The position numbers were made by a program, and so were the translations under genes. Shown in pieces: positions 25,211 to 33,127 of a DNA stretch of 37,797 nt. This DNA is from Clostridia bacterium (lineage in GTDB: Bacteria > Bacillota > Clostridia > Lachnospirales > CAG-274). Position 1 is the stretch's first letter, and each line of letters opens with the position of its first letter. The stretch spans positions 1 through 37,797 of the forward strand of contig JAUNGN010000023.1 in NCBI GenBank assembly GCA_030524425.1, given 5' to 3'. The notes under the pieces are model-generated. The model was not told where the DNA came from. It did not search any database and was given only the letters and a program-made list of their open reading frames with translations.

Positions 25211-27049
25211 TTAAACATTTTCCTCTGCTTTGATTACATTAGCTCCGAAGCCTGTACCAAGCAAGGTCCAAAATACAGGTGCAACAGAAACAACACTATC
25301 TGTTGTCATTGATGCCATAATATAAGCAATTACACCTGCCAAAATACCAAGTCTTATAGCATTCATACACTGTGACTTATCATTAAATACCCTCTTTATA
25401 GTCTGCACAATATAAAGTACAAACATCACAATCATAACAATAAGAGAGATAACACCCGTATTAATGCCAATCTGTAAAAACATATTGTGAGGCTTATCAA
25501 TAATTACATAAGGATTGCCTAAGAAATTAAGCTTACTCCTGACATCATTCTGCGGAAACTCAAAAACATAAGTATCAACGCCTGAACCAATAATAATATT
25601 ATGCTTTAATAAAGGTAAACTTCTTGACCAAATATAACCTCTGTTAGAACCTAACCTTTCAACGCCCTTAAATCCCCAGCTTTCAACAGGCGTATCAATG
25701 TCAACAGCATTACCGAATTTATCAAGTACAGAAAGCTTTCCGTCAACTTCGCCAAAAAGGAAATAGGTTTCCGTACCTGCTTCATCTGCGCCAATCAGAC
25801 TGGCTACAAATATATTTTTAGACTCCATGTTATACAAATATAAGCTCCATTTCACACCTGACTCATTAAATACATACTTTGTACCTCTGCCATTTTCCAT
25901 AGGCTCTTCACTTATTGGATTAAGAACTGTGCCATTATGCATAAACTGTGTAGCCTCTGCCGCATAATCAATGGCAAACTCACCGTCTTTGGTTATTACC
26001 TTACCAAGCATACCGTCAACTTCTACATCCTCATAAAAGCTTGCAGATTCATTAAGGGCTTCACCGCTTTTTAAAGCATCAACTATAATATTAAATTTCT
26101 TAACTATTACAGCATTGGAATTAAACAGCACAATTAAACCAATAACACAGGCTGCAATAACGCCGGCGGTAATACCTGCAGCCCTCTTGCTTTTAACGGC
26201 AAAAACATAATAACACATACAAACAACAGCCGTAAAGCCGACACCTGTTGTAATACCAATAAAACCGCCTACTGAGTTTGCACCGATTGCACAAACAAGA
26301 AGCATAATTGAAAGGACTGCAAAAATCCACTTAAACTTATTTTTTAAAGGCATAAGAACAGCCATAACACCAAAGGCTGAAAACATCATTCCATAATACA
26401 TACCTGCACAATTAGGGTTATAAAGAGTAGCAAAAACAGAGTCAAACTTAATCTTCATAGGCACACCGTCATAGGCATCGCCCATAACTAACTTACTAAA
26501 CCATTCTGTCGAAAAAATGTTATAGCCTAAAAATTGAAGCAAGCCTATCAAGCCTACCAAAAGACCTGAAATAAAAAATCCGCCCAAAATAAAGTTAAGA
26601 CGTTTTTTATCAGATGCAAATGCCATTGCTACTACCATAAACACCATGTAACAGAGCCATACAAAAAAGCCTTCATATCTTTCAGAAACACCGAAAAAGG
26701 CAGTATGATGATACTTTGAAAAAACTGAAGAAACAAGAGCAAACAAAACATATACTCCCGCAAGAATTACCGGCTTTGACTTAAAATCAATTGTAAAGCC
26801 ATCTTCACCTAAAATCTGAAATGCCATAAAAAGGGTAATAATTACACCCATTGTAAGAATAAGCACTGATTTGCTGTAAGAAAACAAATCATTCAGCATT
26901 TCACCTGTTCTTATAACATTATATTCCTCTCCGCTCACCGCAACCTGACTTAATCTGCAGATTAAAGGAATTATTGCAACGACAATAAAAAGAAAAATTC
27001 CCATAAGCCTGTCTGATGCCGTTAAGCCGCTTTGTCCTTTCTTATTCAT
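25211..27049 (-). CDS. O-antigen ligase/polymerase-like membrane protein
   Basis: A 612-residue multi-pass protein of the Wzy/WaaL (O-antigen ligase) type. About 12 helices are visible. The YNPNCAGMYYGMM motif in the N-terminal half and GSNRGYIWSRSLPLLKHNIIIGSGVDTY-like loop in the C-terminal half are the family's usual R/G-rich loop around the active site, and KPHNMFLQIGINTG follows. A polar insertion of about 140 residues (from about 330 to 470) lies outside the membrane before that loop; it is beta-rich and not assigned. The protein probably polymerises or attaches surface glycan repeats built by the following genes. First gene in the operon; AGGTGGG ribosome site. Confidence 0.85.
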   Translation of the reverse strand: MNKKGQSGLTASDRLMGIFLFIVVAIIPLICRLSQVAVSGEEYNVIRTGEMLNDLFSYSKSVLILTMGVIITLFMAFQILGEDGFTIDFKSKPVILAGVYVLFALVSSVFSKYHHTAFFGVSERYEGFFVWLCYMVFMVVAMAFASDKKRLNFILGGFFISGLLVGLIGLLQFLGYNIFSTEWFSKLVMGDAYDGVPMKIKFDSVFATLYNPNCAGMYYGMMFSAFGVMAVLMPLKNKFKWIFAVLSIMLLVCAIGANSVGGFIGITTGVGFTAVVCMCYYVFAVKSKRAAGITAGVIAACVIGLIVLFNSNAVIVKKFNIIVDALKSGEALNESASFYEDVEVDGMLGKVITKDGEFAIDYAAEATQFMHNGTVLNPISEEPMENGRGTKYVFNESGVKWSLYLYNMESKNIFVASLIGADEAGTETYFLFGEVDGKLSVLDKFGNAVDIDTPVESWGFKGVERLGSNRGYIWSRSLPLLKHNIIIGSGVDTYVFEFPQNDVRSKLNFLGNPYVIIDKPHNMFLQIGINTGVISLIVMIVMFVLYIVQTIKRVFNDKSQCMNAIRLGILAGVIAYIMASMTTDSVVSVAPVFWTLLGTGFGANVIKAEENV

Positions 27050-27086
27050 ATAAACCCACCTTTACTTTGTTATTGTTATTATTATA

Positions 27087-27152
27087 ATTAATAAAGCATT
27101 GATTTATAATAATTATATCATATGGCTGTTTATTTTACAATGCTTTATTAAT
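27087..27152. repeat. Perfect 15-bp inverted repeat around the operon promoter
   Basis: ATTAATAAAGCATTG at 27087-27101 and its exact complement at 27138-27152 enclose a 36-bp spacer. The minus-strand promoter of the polysaccharide operon lies in the spacer, and TTG of its -35 box is the end of one arm. Neither strand shows a T-run after the second arm, so it is not a regular terminator. It might be a protein-binding pair of sites or a small invertible segment. Confidence 0.75.
27112..27140 (-). promoter_or_regulatory. Sigma-A promoter of the polysaccharide operon
   Basis: The minus strand reads TTGTAA-N17-TATAAT, 5 of 6 and 6 of 6 matches. A start site is expected near 27105, and the second arm of the inverted repeat would form the start of the transcript. 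Confidence 0.7.
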
Positions 27153-27153
27153 C

Positions 27154-27188
27154 AAAAAAAGAAGGCCCCGCAAAAGCAAAGACCTCTA
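27154..27188 (-). terminator. Terminator of rex
   Basis: After the rex stop, the minus strand carries AGAGGTC and GGCCTTCT, which pair imperfectly around GC-rich inner bases, followed by seven T residues at 27160-27154. A moderate intrinsic terminator. Confidence 0.55.
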
Positions 27189-27193
27189 ATAAT

Positions 27194-27838
27194 TTATTGA
27201 TTTTCAAGTTCACTTAATTTATAGGACAATGTCATAACACTGTCAGTAAGATGTACATTTTCAACTATGACATTATCAGGAGTATGCAAATCTATATGTG
27301 AAAAATTCCAAATACCCTTAACACCGTTTTCAACCAAAATGGGAGAAATCTGGGGTGCATTATTCTTAGGAATAGACAAAACTGCAATATCAACCTTATT
27401 GTTCCTTAAAAAATTCTCAAGATTAGCAACATCATCAATAATTACATCCCCTGCCATATTACCTATAATATCAGGATTATTATCAAATGCACCTATGAAA
27501 TTAAAGCCTCTCTTTTTGAAATTGCCATAGTTTGCAAGTGCTTGTCCAAGATTACCTGCACCAATAATAATTAAACTATACTCCTTGTCAAGACCCAAAA
27601 TTTTTTTAATTTCTTCATAAAGCATTTCTACATTATAGCCATAGCCTCTCTGTCCAAAGCACCCGAATTTATTCAAATCCTGTCTAATCTGAGAAGCAGT
27701 AACATTCATTCTTCTGCTTAAATCATTAGATGAAATTCTTGTAATTCCATGCTCCAGCAAATCACCTAAATATCTGTAATATCTGGGTAATCTTTTAATA
27801 ACGGCAATGGATATTTTTTCATTTTCAATCTTATTCAT
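27194..27838 (-). CDS. rex: Redox-sensing transcriptional repressor Rex
   Basis: The 214-residue Rex senses the NADH/NAD+ ratio and represses fermentative and respiratory genes when NADH is low. The N-terminal winged helix (about 10-80) has VIKRLPRYYRYLGDL, ISSNDLSRRMNVTASQIRQDLNKFGCFG. The Rossmann domain begins IIIGAGNLGQALANY at about 90, and the C-terminal helix swaps between subunits. Divergently transcribed from a YdiF-like ABC-F gene, a pairing close to B. subtilis ydiF-rex. Own promoter of consensus type and own terminator. Alcohol dehydrogenase fucO lies 2 kb away, a natural Rex target in principle. Confidence 0.96.
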   Translation of the reverse strand: MNKIENEKISIAVIKRLPRYYRYLGDLLEHGITRISSNDLSRRMNVTASQIRQDLNKFGCFGQRGYGYNVEMLYEEIKKILGLDKEYSLIIIGAGNLGQALANYGNFKKRGFNFIGAFDNNPDIIGNMAGDVIIDDVANLENFLRNNKVDIAVLSIPKNNAPQISPILVENGVKGIWNFSHIDLHTPDNVIVENVHLTDSVMTLSYKLSELENQ

Positions 27839-27868
27839 ATTTATTCACCTTTTTTAAACCTTTTTTTT

Positions 27869-27897
27869 ATTATAAAAGAAATATCTTTTTTTGTCAA
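27869..27897 (-). promoter_or_regulatory. Consensus sigma-A promoter of rex
   Basis: The minus strand reads TTGACA-N17-TATAAT, a full match to the consensus, about 31 nt upstream of the rex start. No clean Rex operator was seen over it. Confidence 0.85.
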
Positions 27898-27917
27898 TCT
27901 TCACTTTTTTACTTTTA

Positions 27918-27949
27918 TTTGACAGCATTTTCTGTTAAAATCATATAGG
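27918..27949 (+). promoter_or_regulatory. Promoter and palindrome ahead of the ABC-F gene
   Basis: TTGACA at 27919-27924 is a perfect -35 box, with a weaker TATAGG at 27944-27949 (spacing 19). A near-perfect palindrome, TTTGACAG-N6-CTGTTAAA (27918-27939, one mismatch), covers the -35 box and spacer, an operator-like layout. Confidence 0.45.
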
Positions 27950-27970
27950 ATAGATTTAGGAGGTATTACT

Positions 27971-29866
27971 ATGATATTGGCACTTAATAATGTATCAAAG
28001 GCATTTGGTACAGACGTTATATTAGAAAATGTTTCATTTCACATTGAAGAAAAAGAAAAGGCTGCCATTGTAGGCGTCAACGGTGCAGGCAAGTCTACAC
28101 TTTTTAAAATAATAACAGGAGAATTATCCCTTGACAGCGGTGAAGTTATTATTCCAAAGTCTGCATCAATCGGATATTTTTCTCAGAGTCTTGAAATTGA
28201 CAGTTCAAAAACCATATACGGCGAACTGCTTACAGTTTTTGAGCCGGTTATGCTTTTGGAACAGCAGCTCAGGGATATGGAATCACAGATGTCACAAAAA
28301 AGCGGTAAAGAGCTTGAAATTCTCATGACAAGGTATTCAGAACTTTCCCGCAAAATGGAAGAAATGGACGGATACAGCTATCAAAGCAGATTACGAGGTG
28401 TTATTAAAGGTCTTGGCTTTAGCGAGGATGAAAGCGGACAAACCATAAATGAACTTTCAGGCGGTCAAAAAACAAGAGTTGCATTAGGTAAAATACTTTT
28501 AAAATCACCTGACATACTCTTGCTTGATGAACCGACCAATCACCTTGACATTGAATCACTCAGATGGCTTGAAGATTTCTTAAAAAATTATAAAGGTGCT
28601 GTCATTATTATTTCTCATGACAGATATTTCCTTGACAAAACTGCAGGGAAAGTAATAGAAATTGAAAACAAAAAGGCAAAGGAGTATTTCGGCAGCTATT
28701 CCTACTATGCTGAAAAGAAAACAGAGGACAGAAAAATTGCATTACATCAGTATCTAAATCAGCAAAAAGAAATAAAACGACAGGAGGAAGTTATTAAAAA
28801 GTTAAGGGAGTTTAACAGAGAAAAATCCATAAAGAGAGCGGAAAGCCGTGAAAAACAACTTGAAAAAATTGACAGAATATCCGCTCCCGAAAATCTGCCT
28901 GAGAAAATGAGACTTACAATAAAACCATTAAAGGAAAGCGGTAATGATGTATTAAGTGTAGGTAACGTTTCAATGTCATTTGACGGCACGCCTCTTTTTG
29001 ACAATATTTCCTTTGATATTAAAAAGGGTGAAAAGGCTGCCCTCATAGGTCCTAACGGTATAGGTAAAACTACCCTTTTCAGAATTATACTTTCAAAACT
29101 TGAACCTGTAAAAGGCAATATAAAGCTTGGGTCAAATGTAATTGCAGGCTATTATGACCAGGAGCAGGCTGACCTTAATCTTAATAAGACCATTTTTGAT
29201 GAAATTTCAGATACTTATCCAAACCTTACAATAACTCAAATAAGAAATGTACTTGCAGCCTTTGTATTTACAGGTGATGACGTTTTCAAAACTATAGCTA
29301 CCCTAAGCGGCGGAGAAAAGGGGCGCGTGGCACTGGCTAAAATTATGCTTTCAAATGCCAATTTTCTTATTTTGGACGAGCCTACCAATCACCTTGATAT
29401 TAACTCCAAGGAAATACTTGAACAGGCTCTTCAAAGCTATGAAGGCACAATTCTCTACATTTCTCATGACAGATACTTTATTAATTCTACAGCAAACAAA
29501 ATAATAGAATTAAATAAGGATAAAGCTGTAACTTATCCGGGAAATTATGACTATTATATTGAAAAGCTTGCAGAAAATGAAACTGCAGCCGTAAATAATG
29601 AAACTGTAATTGAAACAGAAAATAAGCTTGACTGGAAAAAGCAAAAGGAAATTCAGGCTCAGCAAAGAAAAAGAGAAAACCGTATTAAAAAACTTGAAAA
29701 GGAAATTGAAGAAACCGAAAACAAAATAGAAGAATTAGATAATCTCCTTGCTGCAGAAGATGTCTGCACAGATTCAATACGTTCACGTGAAATATACGAA
29801 GAAAAGGAAAGTCTTGAAGAAAAGCTTATGGCTCTTTATGAAGAATGGGAAGAAATTAATGAATAA
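27971..29866 (+). CDS. ABC-F family ATPase (YdiF-like)
   Basis: A 631-residue soluble protein with two ABC domains and no membrane segments. Walker A GVNGAGKST at about 35-43, signature LSGGQKTRVALGK, Walker B ILLLDEPTNHLDIESL; then a linker with a Lys/Glu-rich coiled coil (P-site-tRNA-interaction motif region, about 240-310); then the second Walker A GPNGIGKTT and LSGGEKGRVALAK, ILDEPTNHLD. A C-terminal charged coiled coil (about 550-631) marks the YdiF/Uup type. ABC-F proteins act on the ribosome. Some give antibiotic resistance, but this long, C-terminal-coil type next to rex is more like housekeeping YdiF. AGGAGG, 7 nt before ATG. Confidence 0.92.
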   Translation: MILALNNVSKAFGTDVILENVSFHIEEKEKAAIVGVNGAGKSTLFKIITGELSLDSGEVIIPKSASIGYFSQSLEIDSSKTIYGELLTVFEPVMLLEQQLRDMESQMSQKSGKELEILMTRYSELSRKMEEMDGYSYQSRLRGVIKGLGFSEDESGQTINELSGGQKTRVALGKILLKSPDILLLDEPTNHLDIESLRWLEDFLKNYKGAVIIISHDRYFLDKTAGKVIEIENKKAKEYFGSYSYYAEKKTEDRKIALHQYLNQQKEIKRQEEVIKKLREFNREKSIKRAESREKQLEKIDRISAPENLPEKMRLTIKPLKESGNDVLSVGNVSMSFDGTPLFDNISFDIKKGEKAALIGPNGIGKTTLFRIILSKLEPVKGNIKLGSNVIAGYYDQEQADLNLNKTIFDEISDTYPNLTITQIRNVLAAFVFTGDDVFKTIATLSGGEKGRVALAKIMLSNANFLILDEPTNHLDINSKEILEQALQSYEGTILYISHDRYFINSTANKIIELNKDKAVTYPGNYDYYIEKLAENETAAVNNETVIETENKLDWKKQKEIQAQQRKRENRIKKLEKEIEETENKIEELDNLLAAEDVCTDSIRSREIYEEKESLEEKLMALYEEWEEINE

Positions 29867-29923
29867 GCCAAAAACAACAAAGACTCCATATACCATAATT
29901 AAAAAGCTGAGGATGCTTCATTT

Positions 29924-29957
29924 TGATATGCCCCTGTCAAAAGACAGGAGCATATCA
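29924..29957. terminator. Bidirectional terminator between ABC-F and fucO
   Basis: TGATATGC-CCCTGTC pairs with GACAGG-AGCATATCA around AAAA, with T-runs on each side (TTTTGATATG and CATATCATTTT). It serves both convergent genes. Confidence 0.82.
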
Positions 29958-29981
29958 TTTTGCATCACTCTCAATTTTTTA

Positions 29982-31130
29982 TTATAACAAAGATTTATAC
30001 AAAGCTGTAATATCCTCAACTGATGTTTCCCTGGGATTACCCGGCCTGCAGGCATCATCATAAGCAGACTGAGCAAGGAATGGAATATCCTCTTCCTTGA
30101 CAATATCCTTTAAGTCAGCAGGAATACCTACATCCTGAGATAATTTTCTTACTGCATCAACAGCAGCTTTTCTATATTCAGCCTGAGTCATATTTTCAGT
30201 GCCCTGAACACCCATAGCCTTAGCAATATCTCTGTACTTCTCTCCTGCAGCCTCTGCATTATATTCCATAACCGTAGGAAGAATAATAGCATTTGCAACA
30301 CCGTGAGGAGTATCATATAAAGCACCTAAAGGATGAGCCATTGAATGAACAATACCAAGACCAACATTGGAGAAACCCATGCCTGCAACATACTGACCAA
30401 GAGCCATACCTTCTCTGCCCTCAGGAGTATTTTCAACAGCACCTCTTAAATGCTTTGAAATAATTTCAATAGCCTTTAAATGGAACATATCAGATAGCTC
30501 CCATGCACCTGCTGTAATATAACCCTCAATAGCATGAGTTAATGCGTCCATACCTGTTGCAGCAGTTAAACCCTTAGGCATTGAACTCATCATATCAGGG
30601 TCAACAAATGCAGCTACAGGAATATCCTTAGGGTCAACACATACCATCTTTCTGTTCTTTGCGGCATCAGTAATTACATAATTAATTGTAACTTCAGCAG
30701 CAGTACCGGCAGTAGTGGGCACAGCAAAAATAGGAACTGACTTGTTCTTAGTAGGTGCAACACCTTCAAGGCTTACCACATCGGCAAAATCAGGATTGTT
30801 AATAATAATACCTATAGCCTTGGCTGTATCCATAGATGAACCGCCGCCTATGGCAATTATGTAATCAGCACCGCTCTTTTTATAAGCCTCAACACCTGTC
30901 TGAACATTTTCAATAGTTGGATTTGGCTTAATATTTGAATAAATTTCGTAAGCCAGCTTAGCATCATCAAGAACATCTGTAACCTTCTTTGTTACATTAA
31001 ACTTAATAAGGTCGGGATCAGAGCATACAAATGCCTTCTTATAACCTCTGCCAACTGCCTCATCAGCAATACTCTTAATCGCACCTGAACCGTGATAAGA
31101 TGTTTCATTTAATATAAATCTGTTTGCCAT
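29982..31130 (-). CDS. fucO: Lactaldehyde reductase (1,2-propanediol oxidoreductase) FucO
   Basis: A 382-residue iron-dependent group III alcohol dehydrogenase. The sequence runs closely parallel to E. coli FucO over its length from MANRFILNET, AIGGGSSMDTAKAIGI (NAD-binding loop, about 93-108) and PTTAGTAAEVTINYVITD to the metal site Asp195, His199, His262 and His276. It converts lactaldehyde and NADH to 1,2-propanediol, typically after fucose or rhamnose breakdown. No fucose genes are nearby, so it may serve general aldehyde reduction. GGAGG, with the internal ATG, fixes this start. The consensus-like promoter 43 nt upstream and terminator make it a single-gene unit. Confidence 0.9.
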   Translation of the reverse strand: MANRFILNETSYHGSGAIKSIADEAVGRGYKKAFVCSDPDLIKFNVTKKVTDVLDDAKLAYEIYSNIKPNPTIENVQTGVEAYKKSGADYIIAIGGGSSMDTAKAIGIIINNPDFADVVSLEGVAPTKNKSVPIFAVPTTAGTAAEVTINYVITDAAKNRKMVCVDPKDIPVAAFVDPDMMSSMPKGLTAATGMDALTHAIEGYITAGAWELSDMFHLKAIEIISKHLRGAVENTPEGREGMALGQYVAGMGFSNVGLGIVHSMAHPLGALYDTPHGVANAIILPTVMEYNAEAAGEKYRDIAKAMGVQGTENMTQAEYRKAAVDAVRKLSQDVGIPADLKDIVKEEDIPFLAQSAYDDACRPGNPRETSVEDITALYKSLL

Positions 31131-31172
31131 ATTTACTACCTCCATAATCAAATATTTTATGCTTACAATTTA

Positions 31173-31201
31173 ATTATATTACTCATTTATTACAAAAACA
31201 A
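31173..31201 (-). promoter_or_regulatory. Sigma-A promoter of fucO
   Basis: The minus strand reads TTGTTT-N17-TATAAT. A perfect 19-bp palindrome TTAATAAA-TTT-TTTATTAA stands at 31209-31227, 7 nt upstream of its -35 box, a possible operator. Confidence 0.65.
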
Positions 31202-31239
31202 GATATTTTTAATAAATTTTTTATTAATTTTGCATAATT

Positions 31240-31707
31240 TTAAAGTAAACTTTCACCATCCAATACAGCTGTAACCAACTTATCACCCTCATAACACAAT
31301 TTAAGAGAAAAGAATGGTCTCTCATCTTTTATAAGATTAAGAAATATTTTATCTCCCTCCCATAAATTAAGGTCTGAAAGCCTGTCCTTTTCAATCCACT
31401 CAAGATTCCCCTCATCACATTTAATTAAATCACCAAAATACTCACTTGCAGTATAAAGACACATGAATTCTGTTTCATAATTGTCTGCATTAAAGGTCAC
31501 AATACCTCTGAATCTGTATTTTGTTAATGTTAATCCTGTTTCCTCCCTGACTTCTCTCAGAAGACAATCCTCAGGACTTTCCCGCTCCTCAAAGTGTCCT
31601 CCCACTCCAATCCATTTATCCTTATTTATATCATTTTTCTTAGATACTCTGTGAAGCATCAAATATTTATTTTCCTTTTCTATATAACAAAGTGTAGTCA
31701 TTTTCAT
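31240..31707 (-). CDS. MutT-like NUDIX hydrolase
   Basis: The 155-residue NUDIX protein is of the 8-oxo-dGTP diphosphatase (MutT/NudF-like) type. The NUDIX box is intact: Gly37-X5-Glu43-X7-Arg51-Glu52-X2-Glu55-Glu56-X-Gly58 (from GHFEERE to REETG). TTLCYIEKENKYLMLHR and the WIGVGGH strand before the box favour an 8-oxo-dGTP-cleaning role but do not prove it. The start with AATGAGG just upstream is the second ATG (31707), because the first lies within the ribosome site. No clear terminator follows before the fucO promoter. Confidence 0.88.
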   Translation of the reverse strand: MKMTTLCYIEKENKYLMLHRVSKKNDINKDKWIGVGGHFEERESPEDCLLREVREETGLTLTKYRFRGIVTFNADNYETEFMCLYTASEYFGDLIKCDEGNLEWIEKDRLSDLNLWEGDKIFLNLIKDERPFFSLKLCYEGDKLVTAVLDGESLL

Positions 31708-31747
31708 AGTTTTTATCCTCATTAATATATTCTTAAGTTTTAAAATA

Positions 31748-31776
31748 TTGAATTATAGTTACAATTATGATATTAT
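31748..31776 (+). promoter_or_regulatory. Sigma-A promoter of the DUF4190-type gene
   Basis: TTGAAT-N17-TATTAT, 20 nt before the ATG; a start site near 31783 leaves just the AGGAGG ribosome site in the leader. Confidence 0.6.
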
Positions 31777-31795
31777 TTAAGAGGAGGTGTTTATT

Positions 31796-32233
31796 ATGGC
31801 AGAAGATTTTAGCAATAATATTGTTGATGAAAAAAGCAATATCACAACAAATACAGATGAAGTTGTAGATGATATTCCGGAAAATGCCCGAAATATAAGC
31901 AAAAACACGAAAGCTGCCTATTCTGACACTAATGTTAAATCTGCAGTTCCCGAAAGCTCTCTTATGAGCATTATTTCTCTTATATTGGGAATATTTTCCG
32001 TTATATGCTGTTGTTCAATCATTCCTTCCTGTATTTCAGCAATTATAGGCCTGATTTTGGGTATAATTTCACTTAGAAGTAATTCAGCCGGCAAAAATTT
32101 TGCACTTATCGGTGTAATTTTATGTTCAATCGGTATTGCTATTTTCCTTATTACAAGTGCATTATTTGTCATATTCGGCAGTATAAATGCAGTTTTTGAG
32201 GTCCCTGCTACAATGCACTCAATGACAATGTAA
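31796..32233 (+). CDS. DUF4190-type small membrane protein
   Basis: A 145-residue protein. An acidic, disordered N-terminal half of about 50 residues is followed by two helices with a cysteine cluster: LMSIISLILGIFSVICCCSIIP, then AIIGLILGIISLRSNSAGKNFALIGVILCSIGIAIFLI. This is the usual DUF4190 pattern of LGIxS and GKxxAxxGxxL. The function is unknown. The start is the ATG after AGGAGG; a GTG three codons earlier overlaps the ribosome site. Its last 26 bases overlap the convergent DUF2752 gene. Confidence 0.8.
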   Translation: MAEDFSNNIVDEKSNITTNTDEVVDDIPENARNISKNTKAAYSDTNVKSAVPESSLMSIISLILGIFSVICCCSIIPSCISAIIGLILGIISLRSNSAGKNFALIGVILCSIGIAIFLITSALFVIFGSINAVFEVPATMHSMTM

Positions 32234-32573
32234 AATTTCTCAAAATATAATAACCGAATAATACAATAATAAATACTACCCAAAACACAATGTTATCAGG
32301 TAGTATTTTTTTATTAAACATTTTTTCCGATATTGCCAGCACTGTAATAACTGCCAGGCTCACAACTCCCGGATTATACTTAAATGCTGTCCATATTTTA
32401 CCATTAAGCAAGAATGCAACAGCCCTTGTTGCACCGCAGCCGGGACAATATAATCCCGTATTTTTCAAAATATAGCATTCAGGCAGTAAATTCATCCAAA
32501 AACTAATCGTTAATTTTAAAAATATAATACCTGCTATTAAAAGAAAAGTTAAAATCACAAATTTATTTTTCAT
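32208..32573 (-). CDS. DUF2752 membrane protein
   Basis: The 121-residue DUF2752 protein has three to four helices and the family motif CPGCGATR at 43-50 (CxxC then TR), which may bind metal or act in redox; its function is unknown. The start overlaps the uracil-DNA glycosylase stop by four bases (ATGA), so it ends the minus operon from the glycosyltransferase. It overlaps the convergent DUF4190-type gene by 26 bases, leaving no terminator between. Confidence 0.88.
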   Translation of the reverse strand: MKNKFVILTFLLIAGIIFLKLTISFWMNLLPECYILKNTGLYCPGCGATRAVAFLLNGKIWTAFKYNPGVVSLAVITVLAISEKMFNKKILPDNIVFWVVFIIVLFGYYILRNFTLSLSAL

Positions 32574-33127
32574 AATATTTCTCTTAACTTGTGTAAATCC
32601 TCAATATACACAGGGCCTTTCGCTCTGTCATATATAACAGAAGCGGGATGATAAAGAGGAAATATCTTTTTACCATCAGTTTCTATAAGTCTGCCATGAT
32701 AATCACCTATTGATACCTTTTGATTCATAAGCACATTTTTAAGGGCAAAATTACCTAAAGTAACAATAAGTTTAGGCTTTACCAATTCAATTTCTTTATA
32801 CAGCAAAGGCACAAAAAAATCAAGCTCCTCTTTATTAGGAGGTCTGTTTACAGGTTTATTTGTTTTGGGACTCAGCTTAAAGGGTCTTAACTTTACAACA
32901 TTTGAAATATACAAATCCTCTCTTTCAAGCCCTACTATTTCAAGAAATTCATCTAAATTTTTACCTGCCTTGCCTACAAACGGTCTGCCAAGCCTATCCT
33001 CTTCGCCGCCGGGAGCTTCACCTATAAGCATAATTTCAGCATTTATTTTCCCCTCGCCAAATACAACTCTTCTTTCACCAAAAAATTTTTTGCTTTCCTT
33101 TTCCATTTGTTCATTAAACGCTTTCAT
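32570..33127 (-). CDS. Uracil-DNA glycosylase-like protein lacking Fe-S cysteines
   Basis: A 185-residue protein of the family 4/5 uracil-DNA glycosylase superfamily. Motif A GEAPGGEEDRLGRPFVGKAGKNLDE (about 36-60), YISNVVKLRP, LIVTLGNFALKN and the motif B-like YHPAS are all present. The family 4 enzymes use four cysteines to hold a 4Fe-4S cluster; this sequence contains no cysteine at all, with Leu in the NVVKCRP position and no CxxC start. It may be a cluster-free subfamily enzyme for uracil or deaminated base repair. It overlaps rhomboid by 14 bases at its start and DUF2752 by four at its end. Confidence 0.85.
   Translation of the reverse strand: MKAFNEQMEKESKKFFGERRVVFGEGKINAEIMLIGEAPGGEEDRLGRPFVGKAGKNLDEFLEIVGLEREDLYISNVVKLRPFKLSPKTNKPVNRPPNKEELDFFVPLLYKEIELVKPKLIVTLGNFALKNVLMNQKVSIGDYHGRLIETDGKKIFPLYHPASVIYDRAKGPVYIEDLHKLREIL

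Noticed and set aside
27061..27110. Rex operator near the polysaccharide promoter
   Set aside because: TTGTTATT repeats are present but no TTGTTAA-N4-TTAACAA type palindrome was found.
29918..30103. Minus-strand 61-codon frame across the fucO end
   Set aside because: It is a shadow frame overlapping the terminator hairpin and the fucO coding sequence.
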